From Burkholderia stabilis (GTDB lineage: Bacteria; Pseudomonadota; Gammaproteobacteria; Burkholderiales; Burkholderiaceae): a stretch of DNA of 64,000 bases. Position 1 is the stretch's first letter. The number at the start of each line of letters is the position of its first letter. The notes under the pieces were generated by a model that was not told the origin of the DNA, did not search any database, and worked only from the letters and a program-made list of their open reading frames with translations. Of this stretch, positions 54,816-61,327 are shown one piece after another. The stretch covers positions 2,914,001 through 2,978,000 of the forward strand of contig NZ_CP016443.1 in the NCBI RefSeq assembly GCF_001742165.1. Direction: 5' to 3'. The translations under genes were made by a program, and so were the position numbers.

Positions 54816-55448
54816 ATGTCCCCACTCGAAATCGCCGGCGTGATCGTCAGCGCGCTCGCGATCTGGTTGACCGCGAAGCGGCGCATGCTGTGCTGGCCGG
54901 TCGGGCTCGCATCGGTGGCGCTGTACGGCTGGATCTTCTTCGACGCGAAGCTGTATTCCGACATGCTGCTGCAGGGCGCGTTCGCCGTGCTGCAGGTGTA
55001 CGGCTGGCAGCGCTGGCTCGCGCAGCGCGCGAGCGAGGCGGGCGGCAGTGCGGCGCCGGCGGGTGACGTTGCACCCGTCACGGGCGTGCGGCCGCGGCAG
55101 ATGCTGCCCGACCTGATCGCGGCCGTGGTCGGCAGCGCGCTGCTCGGCGGGATGATGGCGCGCTGGACCGATGCGGCGCTGCCGTTCGTCGACGCGTCGC
55201 TGACCGCGTTCAGCCTCGTCGCGCAATACTGGACCGCGCGGCGCTACATCGCATCGTGGGGGCTGTGGATCGTCGTGAACGTCGTGTACGTCGGGATGTT
55301 CGTGTTCAAGGAGCTGTATCTGACGGCCGGCCTCTATGCGCTGTTCATCGGGCTCGCGGTCGTCGGCTGGCGCGACTGGAGCAGGACGGCCGCGATGCTG
55401 CGCGCGGCGGGCAGCCCCGCGCTCGTGCCGGGCGACGGCGCGCGCTGA
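54816..55448 (+). CDS. PnuC-family vitamin transporter
   Basis: 210 residues with about 7 membrane segments. The PnuC family pattern is seen in RMLCWPVGLASVALYGWIFFDAKLYSDMLLQGAFAVLQVYGWQRWL and YWTARRYIASWGLWIVVNVVYVGMFVFKELYLTAGLYALFI. PnuC proteins take up nicotinamide riboside, and PnuT (thiamine) and PnuX (riboflavin) are relatives that use facilitated diffusion followed by trapping kinases. GGAG precedes the ATG. It lies 59 bp after the TonB gene, with a kinase-like gene next. The ligand is unresolved. Confidence 0.9.
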   Translation: MSPLEIAGVIVSALAIWLTAKRRMLCWPVGLASVALYGWIFFDAKLYSDMLLQGAFAVLQVYGWQRWLAQRASEAGGSAAPAGDVAPVTGVRPRQMLPDLIAAVVGSALLGGMMARWTDAALPFVDASLTAFSLVAQYWTARRYIASWGLWIVVNVVYVGMFVFKELYLTAGLYALFIGLAVVGWRDWSRTAAMLRAAGSPALVPGDGAR

Positions 55449-55472
55449 TTCTTTTACGGAGTAAGGTCGTTC

Positions 55473-56663
55473 ATGTCATTCCCACTTGAGCCGGACGGCG
55501 CCCTGTCGCGTGACGTCGCGCCGCCGCAATTCGGTGTCGACGGCGAGCAGGCCGAACGCGACTGGCCGCTGATGACGCACGACGAGGTGGCCGCGGTGCT
55601 CGCACGCATCGATGGCGCGGGCGAGCCGGAGCGGCTGACGTGGCACAGCCCGCGACAGTTCGCGGCGGCCGTGCTCGTGCGGATGGCGGACGGGCGCGGG
55701 CTGTTCGTCAAGCGTCACCACGCGAGCCTGCGCGACGTCGCGGGGCTCGAGGAAGAGCATCGCTTCATCGCGCACCTGCGCGAACGCGGCATGCCGGTGG
55801 TCGACGTGCTCGCGGATCGCGACGGTGCGACCGCCTTCGCCTCCGGCGAATGGACCTACGAGGTGCATGTGCTCGCGCCCGGTGTCGACCCGTATCGCGG
55901 CGTGATGTCGTGGCAGCCGTTCTCGCATGCGTCGCACGCTTACGCGGCCGGCCGCGCGCTGGCCGAACTGCATCGTGCGTCGGCCGGCTACGATGAGCCG
56001 GCGCGGCCCGTGCGCACGCTGCTGTCGAGCTTTCGCGTGCTGTCGTCCGACGATCTGGCGGGCGCGCTCGAACGCTGGGTCGAGGCGCAGCCGCTACTCG
56101 TGCGCGCGCTCGGCGCGCGCGACTGGCGCGGCGACGTGGCCGACGCAATCGGCCCGTATCACGCGCGCCTCGTGCCGCTGCTGCCCGCGCTGCCGCCGCT
56201 GTGGACGCACGGCGACTGGCACGCGTCGAACCTGTTGTGGACCGAGGCGGGCTCCGGCGCGCAGGTGCGCACCGTGCTCGATTTCGGGCTGTCGGATCGC
56301 ACTTGCGCGGTGATGGATCTCGCGCTCGCGATCGAACGCAATACGGTCGACTGGATGGCGCCGGCCGATGCGCGCCGCGTCGAGTACGCACAGATCGACG
56401 CGCTGCTCGACGGGTATGAGTCGCTCGAACCGCTGGGTGACGAAGCGTATGCGGCGCTGGTTGCGCTGCTGCCGATCGTGCATACGGAATTTGCGCTGTC
56501 GGAAGTGGCTTATTTCGGTTGCATCATCGATGCACCGGCAATCGTCGACATCGCGTACGACGGTTACCTGATCGGTCACGCTCGCTGGTTCGGCGAACGC
56601 GACGGGCAGCAATTGCTCGACTGGCTCGTGCAGCGCCGGCGCGCGAAGCAAGGGGGCGTTTGA
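55473..56663 (+). CDS. APH/choline-kinase-fold phosphotransferase
   Basis: 396 residues. The Lys of the nucleotide lobe is in LFVKRH. The catalytic loop is HGDWHASN (H-G-D-x-x-x-x-N) and the metal site is LDFGLSDR. This fold includes thiamine kinase (ThiK), choline and homoserine kinases and aminoglycoside phosphotransferases. Its place 24 bp after a PnuC-type gene and a TonB receptor suggests a kinase that traps an imported vitamin, with thiamine or riboside as candidates (inference). It is not evidence of antibiotic resistance. Confidence 0.85.
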   Translation: MSFPLEPDGALSRDVAPPQFGVDGEQAERDWPLMTHDEVAAVLARIDGAGEPERLTWHSPRQFAAAVLVRMADGRGLFVKRHHASLRDVAGLEEEHRFIAHLRERGMPVVDVLADRDGATAFASGEWTYEVHVLAPGVDPYRGVMSWQPFSHASHAYAAGRALAELHRASAGYDEPARPVRTLLSSFRVLSSDDLAGALERWVEAQPLLVRALGARDWRGDVADAIGPYHARLVPLLPALPPLWTHGDWHASNLLWTEAGSGAQVRTVLDFGLSDRTCAVMDLALAIERNTVDWMAPADARRVEYAQIDALLDGYESLEPLGDEAYAALVALLPIVHTEFALSEVAYFGCIIDAPAIVDIAYDGYLIGHARWFGERDGQQLLDWLVQRRRAKQGGV

Positions 56664-56706
56664 TTCTTGAGGATACCCTGGCAGCTTCACCGGTTCGGCG
56701 ATTGAT

Positions 56707-56901
56707 ATGTCGCTCGAATCGTTATCGAAATCTTACCTGGATAGATTCGATGGGCTGTCGCACGCGAGTGCCGGAAGCGCTGAGCTCACCGCAAACGCAG
56801 CGGCGATAAATGAGCCAACTCTCATGTCAGTGGTCAGTACAGCAGTTGTCGAGACAGCCGGGACTCACTTGCACGGTGACTTCACGGGTTGCGGACGTTG
56901 A
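56707..56901 (+). CDS. Short ORF at the island border (doubtful)
   Basis: 64 residues (MSLESLSKSYLDRFDGLSHA start) without a ribosome site or recognisable family. Its 3' end overlaps the 3' end of the exported island gene on the other strand. It may be the leftover N-terminus of a gene cut when the low-GC segment was acquired, or simply noncoding. Confidence 0.25.
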   Translation: MSLESLSKSYLDRFDGLSHASAGSAELTANAAAINEPTLMSVVSTAVVETAGTHLHGDFTGCGR

Positions 56902-57276
56902 TTCGGTTGCGCTGTTGATCGGATAAATTTGCGTTTTTATCTGAAATGGTGCGCTTATCAAACCATCATCAATGACGGTCTTTGTCACTTCGGAAGCACG
57001 TTTTGTTGCGAGCTGAGCAGGAGCGGTTTCATTTTTGGACGCACTGCCAATTATGTAGATCCAGTTCTGAATCGGGTGCTTGGAATTGATTTCTGATACC
57101 CATCGTTCAATTCGTATTTTCTCGGATTCGGTGACCTCGTGACTGTTGAGTGAAAATGGCACGAACAATTGTTGTGATGGAAGATTTTGTGATGCCTGAC
57201 ATTCCGCAGTGGCGTCCGCAGAAAAAAATAATAATCCTGAAATCGCGGTGGCGAGTGTTGTGATAAAAATTCTCAT
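56827..57276 (-). CDS. Exported OmpA-like/immunity-like partner protein of the M35 peptidase
   Basis: 149 residues: a signal peptide (1-24, ending ATA-E), then a domain with IERWVSEINSKHPIQNWIYIIGSASKNETAPAQLATKRASEV, which has the layout of an OmpA-like fold, and a C-terminal cysteine-rich end (PGCLDNCCTDH). AAGGAG precedes the ATG. It starts 15 bp after the M35 peptidase gene, so they form an operon. Its low GC matches the peptidase. It could be a periplasmic protector against the peptidase or a cell-wall-binding helper; neither is shown. Confidence 0.7.
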   Translation of the reverse strand: MRIFITTLATAISGLLFFSADATAECQASQNLPSQQLFVPFSLNSHEVTESEKIRIERWVSEINSKHPIQNWIYIIGSASKNETAPAQLATKRASEVTKTVIDDGLISAPFQIKTQIYPINSATESTSATREVTVQVSPGCLDNCCTDH

Positions 57277-57291
57277 GTTGATTTCGGCTCC

Positions 57292-58008
57292 TTAGTCTGC
57301 AAATAAGCTTTCGCCGTAGATCACGAATCCGGTGAGTGTATCCGCATTTCTCAATGCCAGGTCAGGATTGGCCCTTGCCCATGCGGCTGCTGTGGGATCA
57401 ATCCCGTAACGAGGGTCGCTGCTGCCGAAGGTGTCAATGAAATGTGTTACTTCGTGAATGAGCGTAGACAGCCTGGAATCTCCGAACATATTCTGGTCGC
57501 GCAAGCCGGTGCAGAATTTCATGGCGATACTTATAAGTTTTCGCTCCGTATTAGGTCCGCAAACGTGAGCGGCCTCGTTATCGATGTCACTCATGTTCGG
57601 GACGCAGCCTAACATTCGGTCGAGGTTCGGATCGGTTCGGACGAAGTTGTGTGGTGTTAGCGTCTTCAGTACGGAGAGATGTCGTGAGAAGCCGTTGATA
57701 AGATATCGCCGTGTATTCTCATCGCATCGATTGAACCAATAGGTCATTCTATCCTTGATGGTCTTGTCATACCGATTCAGATCGGCAATCCTTCGTTCAA
57801 CAAGGATGATGGACCATTTAAGCAGCCGCGCTACGATAATTCTGAATTCTTTATTGGTCATGTTGGGGCAAATGGGTGTTGTGTTGATGTAAACGTCAAC
57901 CGTTGATCCCGGATTTGTGTTGGTGACTGCTCCGGAGTGAACGAGAAACCAATCTTTGTCTTCGTCAACATCAAAATTGTATTGGTTGTTGTCAGAAAAA
58001 TTATTCAT
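57292..58008 (-). CDS. M35-type (aspzincin) metallo-endopeptidase
   Basis: 238 residues. The zinc motif is HEVTH (185-189), followed by GSSD (195-198) and YG, matching the HExxH...GTxxD plan of aspzincins with Asp198 as third ligand. A late NAD motif (221-223) is also typical of the lysine-specific peptidase branch. There is no signal peptide. Cysteines 47, 95, 135, 150 and 166 could pair after export. Low GC and codon use unlike neighbours point to recent transfer. Together with the exported partner it looks like a delivered toxin and protector pair (for example type VI cargo), although no secretion gene is near. Confidence 0.82.
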   Translation of the reverse strand: MNNFSDNNQYNFDVDEDKDWFLVHSGAVTNTNPGSTVDVYINTTPICPNMTNKEFRIIVARLLKWSIILVERRIADLNRYDKTIKDRMTYWFNRCDENTRRYLINGFSRHLSVLKTLTPHNFVRTDPNLDRMLGCVPNMSDIDNEAAHVCGPNTERKLISIAMKFCTGLRDQNMFGDSRLSTLIHEVTHFIDTFGSSDPRYGIDPTAAAWARANPDLALRNADTLTGFVIYGESLFAD

Positions 58009-58485
58009 GGCTTCAAGGTCCCGTTGTGTAGATTTTCAAGAGTGTTGTTGCATTCGTAACGAAGCTTCGCGTTTGCTCGACACTATCAGTGTTGCAGGTG
58101 AAGATCTGTGCGGTATCCGTTGCGCTTCAATAGTCATGGAGCGGCATGGTTATGTTCGTGTTTCCGGAACCTCGAACAATCGTCTTTTCAAATGAACGTG
58201 TCTATAGAATTAGTTCGAAATTTCGGAATGCAAAGAGGTCTTTTGATTTTTAGGTAAACGAATTGAATGATCGAAAGTAATGCGATCGGTCTGGCAAACT
58301 TTGATGGCTTCGCTGGATCGCACGCGACCCCTCGGACGCCGCGTACAGATGGCCATCTGGGCAGATACGCACGCTGGTTGGGCGAGTACAACGCACCGAA
58401 GATGACGGAAATGTCATCTTCGCCTCATGTTCGCACTGCGGCCGGTCCGTAGCATCGGTCGCAAACCGTTACCGCAGAACCGAAC
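58009..58485. other. 477-bp AT-rich border region between the island and the efflux operon
   Basis: No gene is supported. The left part (to about 58260) keeps the AT-rich composition of the island and must hold the peptidase promoter. GC rises after about 58290. The right end has the dyad at 58398-58421. Confidence 0.45.
58398..58421. promoter_or_regulatory. Heavy-metal response-regulator-like box
   Basis: GAAGATGAC and GTCATCTTC are perfect 9-bp inverted arms separated by 6 bp, about 65 bp before the efflux operon. The TGAC...GTCA core resembles CusR/CopR-type two-component boxes. No sensor/regulator pair is in the window. Confidence 0.5.
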
Positions 58486-59787
58486 ATGCTCAAGCTCAAT
58501 CTCGCCGTGGCCGTCGTCTTCGCGATGGCCGCGACGGCTCATGCGCAGCCGTCGCTGTCGCCGGGGCCGGCCATGGCCGCGTCCGGCAGCGCCGTGCCGC
58601 CATCTGAAGCGCTACCTTCCGCATCGCTGACGCTGCCCGATGCGCTCGCGGTCGCAGCCCGGAACAATCCGGCGCTGCGCGGCGCGCGCGCGGACGTCGA
58701 TGCGTCGGCCGGCGCGCTGATGCAGGCCGGCGCACGCCCCAATCCCGAAGTGTCGTTCCTGCAGGAAGGCTTTCGCCGCGCCGAGCGCACGTCGACCGCG
58801 CTGATCAACCAGACCATCGAACTGGGCGGCAAGCGCAGCGCGCGGCTCGACGTCGCGTCGTATGGCCGCGAGGCGGCCAATGCGTCGCTCGACGAGCAGG
58901 GCGCGGTCGTGCGCGCCGACGTGATCGCCGCGTTCTACGGGTTGCTCGCCGCGCAGCGTCAGCTCCAGGTCACCGAGGAATCGGCCGCGATCGCCGCGCG
59001 CTCCGCGGATCTCGCGGGCCGCCGCGCGCAGGCCGGCAAGGTGTCGCCGGTCGAGGCGACGAAGGCGCAGGTGGCGGCGGCCGGCGTGCAGATCGAAGTC
59101 GTGACCGCGCGCGGCCGCGTCGAGGTCGCACGCGAAAAGCTGAACACGGTGATGGGCGAAGTGCGCGGCGACCGGCTCGCGGTGCTCGGCGACCTGGAAG
59201 CCGTGCCGCCGGTCGAGCCGCTGCCTGCGCTGACCGCACAGCTCGACGATGCGCCGCTCGCGCGGATCGCGCGCGCGGAAATGCTGCGCTCGAACGCGGC
59301 GGTGTCGCTCGAACGCGCGCGACGCATTCCCGACGTGACGATCAGCGCCGGCGTGAAGCGCGTGACCACGGGCGGCGTGCCGGACAACCAGGCCGTGGTC
59401 GGCGTGTCGATTCCGATCCCGCTGTTCAACACGAACAAGGGCGCGCTGCTCGAGGCGACGCACAAGGCCGAGCGCGCGAACGCCGATCTCGATCGCGAAC
59501 GCACGCGCCTGCGGCTGGAGCTCACGCAGGCATACGCGAATTTCGAGGCCGCCGCGCAGGAAGCGCAGCGGCTGAAGGCCGACATCCTGCCGGCCGCGCG
59601 CCTCGCGCTCGACGCGATGTCGCGCGGCTACGAACTCGGGAAGTTCAGCTTCCTCGACGTGCTCGACGCGCAGCGCACGCTGTTCCAGGGGCAGTCGCAA
59701 TACGTGCGTGCGCTCGCGGGCGCGCATACGGCGCGCGCCGACATCGGCCGGCTCGTCGGCACGCCGCTCGCGGCCGTCGCGCAATAA
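58486..59787 (+). CDS. czcC: TolC-family outer-membrane efflux protein (CzcC-like)
   Basis: 433 residues. A signal peptide ends AHA-Q, then two repeats of the outer-membrane factor fold (ALAVAARNNPALRGARADVDASAGAL, and LLEATHKAERANADLDRERTRLRLELTQAYANFEAA). It forms the outer-membrane channel of a tripartite pump. The adaptor follows 26 bp downstream and the RND pump after it. The symbol is by analogy with czcC; metal specificity is inferred only from the pump. Confidence 0.88.
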   Translation: MLKLNLAVAVVFAMAATAHAQPSLSPGPAMAASGSAVPPSEALPSASLTLPDALAVAARNNPALRGARADVDASAGALMQAGARPNPEVSFLQEGFRRAERTSTALINQTIELGGKRSARLDVASYGREAANASLDEQGAVVRADVIAAFYGLLAAQRQLQVTEESAAIAARSADLAGRRAQAGKVSPVEATKAQVAAAGVQIEVVTARGRVEVAREKLNTVMGEVRGDRLAVLGDLEAVPPVEPLPALTAQLDDAPLARIARAEMLRSNAAVSLERARRIPDVTISAGVKRVTTGGVPDNQAVVGVSIPIPLFNTNKGALLEATHKAERANADLDRERTRLRLELTQAYANFEAAAQEAQRLKADILPAARLALDAMSRGYELGKFSFLDVLDAQRTLFQGQSQYVRALAGAHTARADIGRLVGTPLAAVAQ

Positions 59788-59813
59788 GCGCCCCTCTTAC
59801 CTGAAGGATCAAC

Positions 59814-61283
59814 ATGTCACGCAGCAGAATCTTCATCATTGCGGCGGCCGTGCTCGGCGGCGCCGGGATCGTGCTCGGCGCGCTCGCCGTCACGCGGGGC
59901 GGAAGCGGCGCGTCCGCACCATCGAGCGCCGAAGCGGCACAGCCGGCCGATGGCGCGGGTGCGCGAGGCGGCGTCGTGGTCAAGCGCGGCAGGCTGTCCG
60001 TCGAGATCGTGATGACGGAAAAGCCCGGCGACGCGCGGCTCGTCGTCTATCCGTTCGTCGACGGCAAGCCGGCCGACAAGGGCGTGACCGTGTCCGGCAC
60101 GCTGGTCCGCTACGACCGCACGCACGAACCGATGCGTTTCGACGCGGCCGGCCAGAAATTCGTGTCCGCGCAGCCGATCGCGAAACCGCACGTGTTCGAT
60201 GCGACGATCGACGTCAAGGCGGGCAACGATGCGGCATCGTTCCCGTTCGCGCGCGCCGACGGCGCGATCGCGCTGACCGACGCGCAGTTGCAGACCTCGA
60301 AGATCGCGCTCGCGAAGGCCGGCCCCGCGCAGATCGCGACGCCGTTCCAGTTGCCGGGCGAGATCAAGTTCAACGAGGATCGCACCGCGCACGTGGTGCC
60401 GCGCGTGGCGGGCATCGTCGAGCAGGTGTCGGTGTCGCTCGGGCAGAACATCGCGAAGGGGCAGGTGCTTGCCGTGATCGCGAGCACCGATCTGGCCGAC
60501 CGGCGCAGCGAACTGCTGACGGCCGAGCGCCGGCTGTCGGGGGCGCGTGCGACCTACGAGCGCGAACGGACGCTGTGGAAGGAGCGCATCTCGGCCGAGC
60601 AGGATTATCAGCAGGCGCAGGTGCAGTTGCGCGAGGCCGAGATCGCGGTGCAGAACGCGCGGCAGAAGCTGGCCGCGCTGAACGCGCCAGTGGGCGCGGG
60701 CTCGCTGAACCGCTATGAGCTGCGCGCGCCGTTCGCGGGCACGATCGTCGAGAAGCATGCGACGCCCGGCGAAGCGATCGCCGCCGACGCGAGCATGTTC
60801 GTGATCTCCGACCTGTCGACGGTGTGGGCCGAGATGGCCGTGCCGGCGCAGCGGCTGAACGACGTGCGCGTCGGCCGCGAGGCGACCGTCAGCGCGACCG
60901 CGTTCGAGTCGCGTTCGAGCGGCCCGATCGCGTATGTCGGTTCGCTGCTCGGCGAACAGACGCGCACCGCACCGGCGCGTGTCGCGCTGCCGAACCCGGA
61001 CGGCGTATGGCGGCCCGGGATGTTCGTGAACGTGTCGGTCGACGCGGGCAAGCAGGGCGTGCCGCTCGCGGTCGCGAGCGATGCGCTGCAGGACGTCGAC
61101 GGCGCGCCGTCGGTATTCGTGCGCTCGCCGAAGGGATTCGTCGCGCAGGCCGTCGAGACGGGGCGGCGCGACGAACGCGCGACCGAAGTGCTGAAGGGGC
61201 TGAAGGCAGGCCAGGAATACGCGGCGTCGAACAGCTTCGTGCTGAAGGCCGAACTCGGCAAGGGGAGCGCGGAACATGAATGA
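59814..61283 (+). CDS. czcB: RND periplasmic adaptor (CzcB-like)
   Basis: 489 residues. An N-terminal anchor (about 4-27) is followed by a periplasmic extension, then the barrel/lipoyl/hairpin order of membrane-fusion proteins: KFNEDRTAHVVPRVAGIVEQVSVSLGQNIAKGQVLAVI, a hairpin with RSELLTAERRLSGARATYERERTLWKERISAEQDYQQAQVQLREAEIAVQNARQKLAAL, and NRYELRAPFAGTIVEKHATPGEAI. It lies between the CzcC- and CzcA-like genes. AAGGAT precedes the ATG. Confidence 0.9.
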   Translation: MSRSRIFIIAAAVLGGAGIVLGALAVTRGGSGASAPSSAEAAQPADGAGARGGVVVKRGRLSVEIVMTEKPGDARLVVYPFVDGKPADKGVTVSGTLVRYDRTHEPMRFDAAGQKFVSAQPIAKPHVFDATIDVKAGNDAASFPFARADGAIALTDAQLQTSKIALAKAGPAQIATPFQLPGEIKFNEDRTAHVVPRVAGIVEQVSVSLGQNIAKGQVLAVIASTDLADRRSELLTAERRLSGARATYERERTLWKERISAEQDYQQAQVQLREAEIAVQNARQKLAALNAPVGAGSLNRYELRAPFAGTIVEKHATPGEAIAADASMFVISDLSTVWAEMAVPAQRLNDVRVGREATVSATAFESRSSGPIAYVGSLLGEQTRTAPARVALPNPDGVWRPGMFVNVSVDAGKQGVPLAVASDALQDVDGAPSVFVRSPKGFVAQAVETGRRDERATEVLKGLKAGQEYAASNSFVLKAELGKGSAEHE

Positions 61284-61327
61284 GCGTCACGCGCGTATGG
61301 CCGCCCCCCGTTTCGAGGAATCCCGAC

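Noticed and set aside
51694..54825. A 1043-residue ORF on the minus strand opposite the TonB receptor.
   Set aside because: It is antisense to a clear TonB receptor, has no domain text and arises from GC-rich third positions.
55473..56663. An aminoglycoside resistance gene.
   Set aside because: Only the general APH fold motifs are seen. The operon context of TonB receptor and PnuC-type transporter points to vitamin metabolism.
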